From Verrucomicrobiota bacterium (GTDB lineage: Bacteria; Verrucomicrobiota; Verrucomicrobiia; Limisphaerales; JAEYXS01): a DNA stretch of 38,355 nt. This document shows, piece after piece, positions 6,503 to 15,200 of the stretch (the stretch's first letter is position 1; every line of letters begins with the position of its first letter). A program made the translations under genes and the position numbers. The notes under the pieces are model-generated. The model ran no database searches. It was not told the origin of the DNA and saw only the letters and a list, made by a program, of their open reading frames with translations. The stretch covers positions 1-38,355 of the forward strand of contig JAURFH010000012.1 in the NCBI GenBank assembly GCA_030834415.1, written 5' to 3'.

Positions 6503-6754
6503 TTACTTCATCAGCAGGGCCTGACGGGCGCGCTTGATGGCGCTGGTCAGACGGCGCTGGAACTGGGCCGAGAGGCCGGTATACTTGCGGGGCAAGATAC
6601 GGCCTTGATCGGTCACAAACTGGCGCAGCAGAGTCGTGTTCTTGAAATCGATGGCGTCGATGGTGAACTCGATCTTCGGTTTCGGGCGCTGGATACGGGT
6701 ACCCATCGCCGAACGGCGATTACCCGACTTTTCTTTGGTATTCTTGCGTGCCAT
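6503..6754 (-). CDS. rpsR: 30S ribosomal protein S18, cysteine-free form
   Basis: The 83-residue protein matches bS18 through [29 protein letters not shown] (residues about 32-60) and the C-terminal [16 protein letters not shown]. The N-terminus is rich in Lys/Arg. There is no cysteine at all: the CxxC before the IDxxD region and the Cys after the RxxTG motif, which bind zinc in C+ S18 proteins, are absent (IEFTI and TGLSAQ here). It is therefore a C-minus S18. Its neighbours are rpmG (5 nt upstream) and a DksA-like gene rather than rpsF-ssb-rplI, the usual neighbourhood in many bacteria, and znuA follows. It may be a zinc-independent paralogue or simply the only S18 of a lineage that lost the site. 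Confidence 0.92.
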   Translation of the reverse strand: MARKNTKEKSGNRRSAMGTRIQRPKPKIEFTIDAIDFKNTTLLRQFVTDQGRILPRKYTGLSAQFQRRLTSAIKRARQALLMK

Positions 6755-6759
6755 AATGA

Positions 6760-6927
6760 CTACTTGATTTCGCGATGCAAAGTATGACGCTTGAGGGCGG
6801 GATTATACTTCTTCTTTTCCACCTTGTCCGTCTGGAGCTTCTTATTGCGCGTCGTGGTATAACGCGAAGGAGATTTGCCCTCCTTACGGGCTTCTGTGCA
6901 TTCTAATGTAACGATTTCGCGGGGCAT
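6760..6927 (-). CDS. rpmG: 50S ribosomal protein L33, zinc-site-less form
   Basis: A 55-codon gene whose product begins [17 protein letters not shown] and continues RYTTTRNKK and [12 protein letters not shown], the hallmarks of bL33. In C+ L33 the first pair is C-T-E-C and the second is Y-C-P-x-C. Here C10 remains but position 13 is Ala, and the second pair is Asn42 and Leu45 in YNPAL. One leftover cysteine shows descent from a zinc-binding form that lost its site. The gene starts 3 nt after the dksA-like stop and ends 5 nt before rpsR, so the three are one operon. Confidence 0.92.
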   Translation of the reverse strand: MPREIVTLECTEARKEGKSPSRYTTTRNKKLQTDKVEKKKYNPALKRHTLHREIK

Positions 6928-6930
6928 AAA

Positions 6931-7614
6931 CTATTCTTTCTCTTTGGCCGGCTTGTCATCATCGCCGTCATCATCATCAACATCCGAGCCGCCAACACTA
7001 TCAACGGAACCGAGGGAGCCAAGGCGTTTCTGACGCAAGGCACCTTCTTTTTCCAATTGAGCCTGGGCTTCCACGGTGAAACGGGTCCAAGGAATCGCCT
7101 CAAGGCGGGCCTTGGGGATCTGCTTGCCGGTCAGCTCGCAAACCCCGAACACACCCTTCTCGATCCGGCGGAGCGCTTCTTCGATCTCATAGATCGCGTC
7201 CTGATCGGACGAAAGCAGGCTCAGGGCAAAGTCGCGGTCAAAATTGTCTGTGCCCGCATCACCCATATGCAGGCTGTAACTGGTGACGGTCTCGGCCGAT
7301 TCCTTGGCCAGACCGTTCATCTGGGCCAGCAAACGCTCACGCAAGCCCAACAAGGTGTTATAATACTTCTGCCACTCCGGCTTGATCTTGACACCCCCAT
7401 TAGCCGCAAACCCGGTTTTCGCCACCTTCCCTTTTTGGTTAGGGGCAAAACCAAGGATTGCCGCCGCCGTGGCCGAACCAACCGCATGACCGCGGACTGG
7501 TGCCGCCTTGGCAGGTGCAGCTTTGGCCGCCGCTTTCTTGGGCGACGAGGCAGATGCTTTAGCCGAAGCCGACTTGGCTCCGGAGCTTTTCGCGTTGGAC
7601 TTAGATGCAGTCAC
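6931..7614 (-). CDS. DksA/TraR-like RNA polymerase-binding protein with degraded zinc finger
   Basis: The 227-residue protein has a DksA/TraR core (about residues 78-195): a helical hairpin with an acidic tip (GTDNFDRDFALSL) and the motif GVFGVCELTGKQIPKARLEA followed by IPWTRFTVEAQ. In classical DksA this region carries four zinc cysteines; here only C159 remains, with Thr162, Thr180 and Ala183 at the other three. The first 75 residues form a disordered Ala/Lys/Ser/Pro-rich tail resembling histone H1-type sequences, and the last 20 are acidic (DVDDDDGDDD). It would bind the secondary channel of RNA polymerase, probably with ppGpp. It is first in an operon with cysteine-poor L33 and S18, upstream of znuACB-zur. 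A Zur-controlled zinc-independent DksA2-like role is plausible; a lineage-wide non-zinc DksA is the alternative. Confidence 0.8.
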   Translation of the reverse strand: MTASKSNAKSSGAKSASAKASASSPKKAAAKAAPAKAAPVRGHAVGSATAAAILGFAPNQKGKVAKTGFAANGGVKIKPEWQKYYNTLLGLRERLLAQMNGLAKESAETVTSYSLHMGDAGTDNFDRDFALSLLSSDQDAIYEIEEALRRIEKGVFGVCELTGKQIPKARLEAIPWTRFTVEAQAQLEKEGALRQKRLGSLGSVDSVGGSDVDDDDGDDDKPAKEKE

Positions 7615-7643
7615 GAATACTGTACGTTATACGCGTTATTTAA

Positions 7644-7658
7644 ATTTCAGGCTGAAAT
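7644..7658. promoter_or_regulatory. 15-bp palindrome upstream of the dksA-like/rpmG/rpsR operon
   Basis: ATTTCAG-G-CTGAAAT is a perfect 7-1-7 inverted repeat 30 bp upstream of the ATG at 7614. A TATAAC hexamer on the minus strand (7626-7631) lies between it and the gene, so the palindrome is placed like an operator in the promoter. Its sequence differs from the znuA palindrome, so the same repressor cannot be assumed, although 7-1-7 symmetry is typical of Fur-family sites. Confidence 0.4.
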
Positions 7659-7779
7659 CGGGTCGTTTCGCCACAAAAACGAACATCCAAGCCCGTTTGA
7701 GAGTGCGTGAATGTAGCAAAGCAAAACAAATGCGCCACAAAAAACTGAAGAAAAATTTACCGGGTGAAAAGTGGGGGTT

Positions 7780-8409
7780 TTAGACCGGTTTTGAACCAGT
7801 TTCAGGGGGTTCTCCGGCCTCTTCGGCATCCTCCTTGGTCAGCTGCTCCTCCAGCTCGGCCAGTTGCGGCTTAACCTGGCTCTCATAACAGTCCGGGCAG
7901 ATGCTATGACTGAAGTCGGTTCCCGTCTGGGCATGCAGGTAGGTCTCGATTCCCTGCCAGTAATCCTTGTCATCCCGGACCTTCTTGCAATACGAGCAGA
8001 TCGGCAACAGGCGGCGCAACTCGCCCACCTCGCGCATGAATTGCAATATCCGCTTCGCCACCCGCAAACGCATGATCAGCTCTTCCGGGCGCAATGGCTT
8101 GGTCAGGAAATCATCCACCCCCGCATCCATCGCCGTCTTGTGGTTCTCCCGGCCGATCCGGGCGGTGAGCATGATGAAATAACAATATGCACGGGCCCGC
8201 TTGCGGCTGCGGATTTTCTGGCACAACTGGACACCATCCATTTCCGGCATCATCCAGTCGCTCACCACCACCTCAAATGGCTGCACGATGAATTCCCGCC
8301 AGGCGTCCACCCCGTTGACGGCGGAGACGACCTCATGACCCTCATTTTCGAGTGTCATCTTCAGAACCCGCATCGAAATCGGGTCATCCTCTGCGATCAA
8401 TATCTTCAC
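7780..8409 (-). CDS. Response regulator with C-terminal Cys4-type motif
   Basis: A 209-residue protein if the GTG at 8409 is used, which gives the normal receiver start (V/M)KILIAEDD; the frame is open to 8478 but adds only non-conserved residues. The receiver (residues 1-120) has acidic residues D8/D9, phosphoacceptor D51 in VVVSDWMMPEMDG and K104 in FLTKPL. A short second part carries ICSYCKKVRDD and FSHSICPDC (C138, C141, H168, C171, C174), a putative metal-binding module also seen at the ends of other bacterial PAS/GAF and receiver proteins. A charged tail follows. There is no DNA-binding domain. It is the last gene of a phosphorelay cluster on this strand and probably receives phosphate from its hybrid kinases. 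Confidence 0.8.
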   Translation of the reverse strand: MKILIAEDDPISMRVLKMTLENEGHEVVSAVNGVDAWREFIVQPFEVVVSDWMMPEMDGVQLCQKIRSRKRARAYCYFIMLTARIGRENHKTAMDAGVDDFLTKPLRPEELIMRLRVAKRILQFMREVGELRRLLPICSYCKKVRDDKDYWQGIETYLHAQTGTDFSHSICPDCYESQVKPQLAELEEQLTKEDAEEAGEPPETGSKPV

Positions 8410-8527
8410 GCGACTGTATGACGAGCACCAACATTTTGCATCAAGCTTTCGGGTATGTCCATTACACTCAATCGGCAAACCCTGCCCTCACCCCTTCCAT
8501 ACTCCCCCACCGATAACACCCGAGGCT

Positions 8528-9772
8528 CTAAGAGGTTTCCAGCCCCGGTATCGAGTAAATATCTGCAGGGAGATTCAGGCAACCCGTTTCAACTGCGGAC
8601 GCCACAAATGGATGAGGGCCTTGACCCCCAGCTCCAGAAAGTGGAACGGCTTTGCAATCAGGTCGTTCCCCCCGCTCAAAGTGGACTGTGCCTTGCTCTG
8701 GAAGTCCGTCAGGCTGGATACAAAAGACCACCGCGGTCTCTTTATAGTGTGGCACCGCCCGTATCTGTTTACACAATTCAAAGCCCGTCATGCCCGGCAT
8801 ATCGATATCCAGGAAGATGAGGTCAAACTCCATTCCCATCAGCAATGCCAAGGCCGCATGCGGGTCATCCAGGTCGATGCATTTCAAGCCGACCTTCTCA
8901 AGCGCAAACACCACTGCCCGGCGGGAAAGCGGTTCATCATCCACCACCAGCACCCCCTCTACGGCGATCGCATCATCACCCCCGCCACCCTTGCGCAGCA
9001 ATTCATCCAGGAAATCGATCGCCTGAGCTACCGTGCGCTGGCTGGAGATGGTGAGCAGTTCCGGACGGTCCACCAGTTCCTTCAGCAAGGCTTCCAATGC
9101 CGAGGCCATCCGCGCAAACCGCGTCAACTCCGCCAAAGCCGCCTTGGCCTCCAGACTACGCACTTGGGCATAAAGTTCCCCCGTATAGAAACAGACTGTC
9201 TCTGGACGCGGACTCCGCATCCAATCCTGCAATGTCTGGCGCAGCTTGGTGATTGCAGCCGGTGCCTGTTTCAAAAAAGCATCAGTCGTATTGACCTTTT
9301 TCAGCAACTCCGCACCGGCCGGGAAAGGGATGACTTCATAGAGCGGGGAGAACGGCTTGGCCTCGGGTTCCGGGGTGAACTGTTTCAAGGGAACCGTGTG
9401 GGGAGCTGGTTCATTCACCTTGCGAATGATGTCAGCAAGCACCCGGGGAGTGCATTCTGATTTCGTCACACACCGGGTCGCCCCGGCATCCCAAGCATCC
9501 TTGACCCGGTTGGAAAGGTAGGCATTGGTCAAAACGATGATGGGCATCTGCTGAGTATCAGGTGCTGCCCGCAGTTTTTTTAGCACCTCGATGCCGTCCA
9601 GCTTGGGCAACCCCAGATCCAACACCATGACATCCGGCTGGAACTTGTGTGCCTGCTTTATGCCCTCCTCCCCATCCTTGGCCATGACAACTTCGAATCC
9701 CTCGCCCCCCAGCTTGGTCCGGTAGATGGTTGACACCACCTGATCGTCCTCAACCATCAATACTTTCTTCAT
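8528..9772 (-). CDS. Two-receiver response regulator, frameshifted in the second receiver
   Basis: The first receiver (residues 1-120) is complete: D9/D10, phosphoacceptor D52 in VLDLGLP and K109 in VTKSE. A helical middle region (about 150-260) resembles an HPt-like or four-helix linker. The second receiver starts at GVLVVDDEPLS (about 270) and keeps its phosphoacceptor in IFLDIDMPGMTG. After ETAVVF the frame is wrong. Removing one base in the A run at 8722-8725 (T run on the coding strand) restores VSSLTDFQSKAQ and NDLIAKPFHFLELG, with the expected Lys-Pro, and the gene then ends at 8575 with ...QLKRVA. As written, the last 70 or so residues down to 8528 are out-of-frame sequence. Either a true mutation or a homopolymer error. 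It lies 17 nt downstream of a hybrid kinase gene. Confidence 0.8.
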   Translation of the reverse strand: MKKVLMVEDDQVVSTIYRTKLGGEGFEVVMAKDGEEGIKQAHKFQPDVMVLDLGLPKLDGIEVLKKLRAAPDTQQMPIIVLTNAYLSNRVKDAWDAGATRCVTKSECTPRVLADIIRKVNEPAPHTVPLKQFTPEPEAKPFSPLYEVIPFPAGAELLKKVNTTDAFLKQAPAAITKLRQTLQDWMRSPRPETVCFYTGELYAQVRSLEAKAALAELTRFARMASALEALLKELVDRPELLTISSQRTVAQAIDFLDELLRKGGGGDDAIAVEGVLVVDDEPLSRRAVVFALEKVGLKCIDLDDPHAALALLMGMEFDLIFLDIDMPGMTGFELCKQIRAVPHYKETAVVFCIQPDGLPEQGTVHFERGERPDCKAVPLSGAGGQGPHPFVASAVETGCLNLPADIYSIPGLETS

Positions 9773-9789
9773 CCAAGGCCTTTCTTTTG

Positions 9790-12222
9790 CTAACCGGCCG
9801 GCAGCGCGGCCAAATAATCTTTCAAACCTGCTTCCACCCGGCTGAAGTTGGCTTCCAGTTCATCCAAGAGCGGCGCCACTTGATCCAACTCGCTTTCGGA
9901 GGCCAGATGCTCCACCCGTTTGAACAACGGCGTCATCACCAAGATACCACAGGTAGCACTGGCACCGGCACAACTATGGGCCGTGCGCTGTACTTCGGCC
10001 GCGCTCCTGTTCGCATGTTGAGATTTCAACCGGTCCAATTGATCGCGGGTCTGTTGGAGATACAGATCCACCAATTCTTGCGCCGCATCAAGGTTACCTT
10101 CGGAGAAATCGTTCAAACGGTCAAGGTCAAGCAGCTTGGCGGGCGGCGCGGAGCTCATGGCCGATGGCTGCTTCACCGGAGCCGGGGCCGACATTTCATT
10201 GCCTGAGTCACTGCGGATCTGCGAACCCCAACGCTCGATGGCGGCGTACAAGACCTCGGCCCGGACCGGCTTGGGGATATAATCATCCATGCCGGAAGCC
10301 AGACATTTCTCCCGGTCTCCCTTCATCGCGTTCGCCGTCATCGCGATGATCACATGGCGTCCGGGATTCATGAAACGGCCTGGCTCCGCTTCGATGACTC
10401 GCACCTGCCGCGACGCCTCTAATCCGTCCATCTCCGGCATCTGCACATCCATGAAGACGATATCGTAATGTTTGGTGGCCAATGCCTGCAGCACTTCCAA
10501 CCCGTTGTTGGCCACTTCCGCCCGGTAGCCCACTTGGGCCAGCAGACGCAACGCCACCTTCTGGTTGATGGAATTGTCATCCGCCACCAGCAAGTGCAAA
10601 GGCAGACGGTCCGCCAGTTGTAAATTCGATTTCTGACTGGCAGATGGCTCAGTGACCGTGGTCGGGTTTGGGTTTAACATCTGTAACAACGCTTTTTGAA
10701 ATAGGGCGGGTTTCACTGGTTTGCTCAAGCAGAGCTTGAACAGGTCCCGTTCAGCTGCCGACATGTCTGAGCGGAGGCCCAGGGAGGTCATTAAGAGCCG
10801 GGGAATCTTGATGTTCCGCAAATCCAGCTCCCGGGCCAGCATCACCCCGTCCATTTCAGGCATCTGAAAATCCAGCACCAGCACATCAAACACCTTGCCC
10901 TCACCCAGCAGGTTCAACGCTGCCCCGGCATCAGCAGCCGCAGTCACCAGCATCCCCCACCTTTGACCGGCCAGCTCCACCACCCGGCGGTTAGTCTTTT
11001 TATCGTCCACCACGAGGAGTGAGCGCCCTTTCAGCGTCTCGGCAGAAAGCAGGACCGGCTCAACCTCCAGTTCGGCCACTTGGGCCGGAATCATGAATTG
11101 AAATACCGAACCACGGTCCAGTTCGCTGACCACGGTCATGTCTCCGCCCATCAACTTGGCGAGTTGTTTGGAAATCGCCAACCCGAGCCCGGTGCCGCCG
11201 TAGTGACGGGTGGTGGAGGCATCCACCTGGCTGAATGATTTGAAAAGCCGGTGCAATTTGTCTGGCGGAATGCCGATTCCTGTATCCCGCACCTTTACCA
11301 AGAGCCCCGGCGAACCATCTTTCATGGATTCCCCGGACAACTCCACGACCACTTCACCTTTGCGGGTGAATTTCACCGCATTACTGATCAGGTTGGCCAC
11401 AATCTGGCGGAACCGGGTGACGTCACCCATTATGACCGCCGGCGCACTCAATTCCATGAGGCAGGCCACTTCCAGCCCTTTCTCGAAAGCCCCGGCGGCA
11501 AAAAGGTCCAAAGTGTCATCCACCGCCTGCCGAACGTCAAAAGGATGGTTCTCCAGCTCCAGGTTGCCGGATTCGATCTTGGAGAAATCGAGGATGTCGT
11601 TGATGATGGTCAGCAGTGTGTCCCCACTGCTGCGGATGGTCTCCACCAACTCATTTTGCTCCGCGCTCAAAGGCGTCTCCAATAGCAGTCCCGTCATGGC
11701 GATCACCCCGTTCATCGGGGTGCGGATCTCATGGCTCATGTTCGCCAAGAACTCGGACTTGGCCCGCACCGCTTCTTCAGCCGTGCGCCGCGCCCGGTCC
11801 AGCTCCTCGATGGTCTGCGCCAGCTGATCTTGCAGATGCTTGGCCCGCAAGACGGCTTTCACCCGGGCGCGCAGTTCCGCGATCTCGAACGGCTTGGTGA
11901 TATAATCAACCGCCCCCAGGCTGAAGCCTCGCACCTTGTCTTCCACGCTGTTCCAAGCCGTCAAGACGATGACCGGAATCGCAGCGGTAGCCGGGTCTGC
12001 TTTGAGATGTTGGAGGACGCTGAAGCCATCTTCATCCGGCAAGCCCAAGTCCAGCAGGATCAACTCCACCCGCCGCGTGACGCTGGGATGGCGGCCATCC
12101 GCTCCGGTCATCACCTGCAGGACAGACAGCGGCTCGCCGCGCAAAGCATCAATGATGGTCTCGCCCACGAGACGGTCATCATCGATCACCAGCACATTGT
12201 ATTTGTTCCCGTTCTGGGTCAT
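9790..12222 (-). CDS. Hybrid histidine kinase: REC-HisKA-HATPase-REC-REC-HPt
   Basis: This 810-residue cytoplasmic protein has no membrane segment. The N-terminal receiver has phosphoacceptor D58 in LILLDLGLP and a TKPF lysine. A coiled-coil linker (about 128-155) leads to HisKA with H164 in [12 protein letters not shown]. The ATPase domain shows the N box ([10 protein letters not shown]), G1 (DTGIGIPP) and G2 ([10 protein letters not shown]). Two further receivers follow ([10 protein letters not shown] with [12 protein letters not shown], and [10 protein letters not shown] with [12 protein letters not shown]). A C-terminal HPt carries AHSCAGAS, where the usual Lys of AHSxKG is replaced by Ala. 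With its own receiver as input it would be controlled by the upstream sensor kinase, and it can run a complete four-step relay. It starts 43 nt after that gene. Confidence 0.92.
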   Translation of the reverse strand: MTQNGNKYNVLVIDDDRLVGETIIDALRGEPLSVLQVMTGADGRHPSVTRRVELILLDLGLPDEDGFSVLQHLKADPATAAIPVIVLTAWNSVEDKVRGFSLGAVDYITKPFEIAELRARVKAVLRAKHLQDQLAQTIEELDRARRTAEEAVRAKSEFLANMSHEIRTPMNGVIAMTGLLLETPLSAEQNELVETIRSSGDTLLTIINDILDFSKIESGNLELENHPFDVRQAVDDTLDLFAAGAFEKGLEVACLMELSAPAVIMGDVTRFRQIVANLISNAVKFTRKGEVVVELSGESMKDGSPGLLVKVRDTGIGIPPDKLHRLFKSFSQVDASTTRHYGGTGLGLAISKQLAKLMGGDMTVVSELDRGSVFQFMIPAQVAELEVEPVLLSAETLKGRSLLVVDDKKTNRRVVELAGQRWGMLVTAAADAGAALNLLGEGKVFDVLVLDFQMPEMDGVMLARELDLRNIKIPRLLMTSLGLRSDMSAAERDLFKLCLSKPVKPALFQKALLQMLNPNPTTVTEPSASQKSNLQLADRLPLHLLVADDNSINQKVALRLLAQVGYRAEVANNGLEVLQALATKHYDIVFMDVQMPEMDGLEASRQVRVIEAEPGRFMNPGRHVIIAMTANAMKGDREKCLASGMDDYIPKPVRAEVLYAAIERWGSQIRSDSGNEMSAPAPVKQPSAMSSAPPAKLLDLDRLNDFSEGNLDAAQELVDLYLQQTRDQLDRLKSQHANRSAAEVQRTAHSCAGASATCGILVMTPLFKRVEHLASESELDQVAPLLDELEANFSRVEAGLKDYLAALPAG

Positions 12223-12265
12223 CTGGTTTTGCCTGGTCTGTTGCGTAAAGATCTAACGTTCAGGC

Positions 12266-15200
12266 TTATTTTTCTTTTTCCTGCTGCAACAATTGAGTCA
12301 CCGCTTCCAACTCGGCCAACAAGGAGCCCACCAGTTCCGCTGGATTCTGCAAGCTGCCAGTCTTGGCTTCTTTTTCCAACTGCGCCGCCAGCTTGGCGAG
12401 GCGCAAAACGCCCAGATTGCTAGCACTGCCCTTCAAACTGTGCGCGGCATGCTGCACTGCCTTCAGATCACCGGCCTGCCAGCCATGCTGGATACGATGG
12501 AGCCGCTCCGGTGCGTCCACCAAAAACAGGTCCACAAGTTCAGCCAATGGGTCAGCTTGCCCCGGTTCGCGCAATTCGCGCAATCCGTTGATGACCGTAT
12601 AATCCAGCCGCTCAAACCCACTGTCTGCTTCGGCTGCTTTGGCCGTTGGCGCGCCCGCTGCTGTCGGATCTGGAGCACTGCTGGTCGCCGGGACATAACG
12701 ATCCAGAATCACCGCCAATTCCTCGATCTGGACCGGTTTGGACAAATAATCATCCATGCCTGCCGCCAGACATTCAGCCCGATCCCCATCCAGGGCATTG
12801 GCCGTCATGGCCACAATCCGGACCGGCGGTTGCGACTTAAATGATTGCGGCTGTTCACGTTCGATACGCCGTATCTCCCGGGCGGCTGTATAGCCATCCA
12901 TCTCCGGCATCTGGCAATCCATCAGCACTATCTCATAGGGCACCTGCCGCAAGGCAGCGATTGCTTCCAACCCGTTCGCCACCGTATCCGCCTGATATCC
13001 CAGCTTGCGTAGCTGCAACAAAGCCACCTTCTGGTTCACCATATTGTCCTCCGCCAACAAGACCTTGGCACTCTTGCGCATCTCTGTGCCGCCCAACGCA
13101 TAGCCATCTGATCTTTGTCGTTCCAGATGGACATCGTCATCCTCATAGCCCGCCATCACCCGGGCGATGGTATCAAACAACCGCGACTGCTTGACCGGTT
13201 TCACCTGGCAGGCGGCGATGCCAGCCGTGTGCAATGACCGGGCCTCAAGCCGTTGCCCCAGCGAAGTCAGCATCAACATCTTGGGTGCCTTGCGCCCAAA
13301 ACGCTTCACCACCTCACGCGCTAGCATCAGGCCATCCATCTCCGGCATCTGCATATCCAGCAGTATCAGCTCAAACGGCTGGCCGGCCTTGGCCTCAGCT
13401 TCCAGCAGTCGCAACGCTTCCTCCCCTCCGCTCGCACTCTGGCTGACCATGCGCCAAGCTTTGGTCTGGTGCTCGAAGACATGACGGTTGGTTGCGTTAT
13501 CATCTACGATGAGCACCTTAAGCTCCGTCAGGTCCGCCCGTTCAGTGAGAGGCCGCCACGGACGGTCCGCCTGCTTCTCCAATGGCAGTTCGATCCAGAA
13601 AGTGGAGCCCTTACCGACAGTGCTCTCTACATGGATGGAGCCCCCCATCAGGTTCACCAGTTGCTTCGAGATGGCCAACCCCAAACCAGTGCCGCCATAT
13701 TTGCGGGTGGTGGAACCATCCGCCTGGGTGAAAGCCTGAAACATCTGAGACTGCACTTCCAACGGCATCCCGATACCGGTATCGGTGACCAGAAAACGGA
13801 GCTTCACCGACTCTTTATCATCCGCATCCATCACCACGCGCACCACCACCTCGCCAGCTTCGGTGAACTTCACCGCGTTGCCGACCAAATTGATCAGGAT
13901 TTGCCGCAAACGACCGGGGTCACCCCGCAAATGAGTCGGAATCTCTTCCGGCACATGGGAAATGATCTCCAAGCCCTTGTCTTGCGCCTTTTGCGCGAGC
14001 AGTTCCACCGTGCTCTCCACCACCTCGCGCAGATCCAGGTCGATCTTCTCCAAGATAAGCTTGCCTGCTTCGATCTTGGAGAAGTCGAGAATGTCGTTGA
14101 TGATCGTCAGAAGCGCATCTGCGCTAGAGCGGATCGTCTCGGAAAAATCACGTTGATCGGAAGTGAGCTTGGTATCCAGCAGCAACCCGGTCATACCGAT
14201 GATACCGTTCATCGGCGTGCGGATCTCATGGCTCATGGTGGCCAAGAACTCAGATTTCAAACGCGCTGTCTCCAAGGCTGCATCACGAGCCACCGCCAAT
14301 TCCTGCTCAGCTTTCTTAAGCGTGGTGATATCACGCGAGATGCCGATGATACCAGTTACCTGCCCATGACGGTTACGCAAAGGCACCTTGGTGACAGAAG
14401 CCCATATCTCCTCGCCATTCACCGCCACTTGCTTCTCTACCTTGTTGACCATCATCTCGCCGGTCAGGATGATGCGTTGCTCATCCTTGAAAAATTCCCG
14501 GGCCAACTCTTCCGAATGGAAATCAAAATCTGTTTTGCCCACCACCGCCGCAGGATCCTTCAAACCCAACCGCTGAGCCATCGCCAGACTGCACCGCAAG
14601 AAACGGCAGCTCGTATCTTTGAAGTAAACCCGGTCTGGTACGTTATCCAAGAGGGACCGCAAGAGGTCGCGCTCGAAAGCCAGTTCCTCTTCGATGCGGC
14701 GTTTCTCCGTGACATCCCAAAAAATGCCCTGCACCCCGCTCACATTCCCTTGGGCATCATACAAGGGTGTCTTCACCACTTGCATGTAAGCCTTCTGGTG
14801 ATCGGGTGTAAGGTATTCCTCCACCGTCTCAAAAGTGCCGCCCTTCTCCATGATGCGACGGTCATCCTCCTGATACTTGCGGGCCAGTTCCGGCGGAAAA
14901 AAATCGAAGTCTGTCTTCCCGATGACATCCTCGTGCGAATGCTCCAGAATGCGGCAGAAGCGCTGGTTGGCGAACGTGAAACGCTCGTTCAGATCTTTAC
15001 GAAAGATGTTTTGCGGCAGGCTTTCCACCAGAGAATGATAGAGGATTTCTGAGTTCTTCAGCTTCTCCTCCATCAGCTTGCGCCGGGTGATATCCGTCAC
15101 GGTGCCTTCATAAAACTCCAGCTCTCCGCTGGGCAGACGCACGGCCCGGGCGTTCTCCGCTATCCAGATGATCTTGCCGTCTTTGCGGTACACCTGTGCC

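Noticed and set aside
7739-7790. Terminator after the response regulator at 7780-8409
   Set aside because: Only a 5-bp stem with a loop of more than 20 nt could be drawn before the T-rich stretch; too weak to call.
13469-15052. A 527-codon open frame on the plus strand
   Set aside because: It is exactly antisense to the sensor kinase gene, whose domains are unmistakable; the translated product has no recognisable motif and is His/Arg/Leu-rich as expected from the reverse strand.
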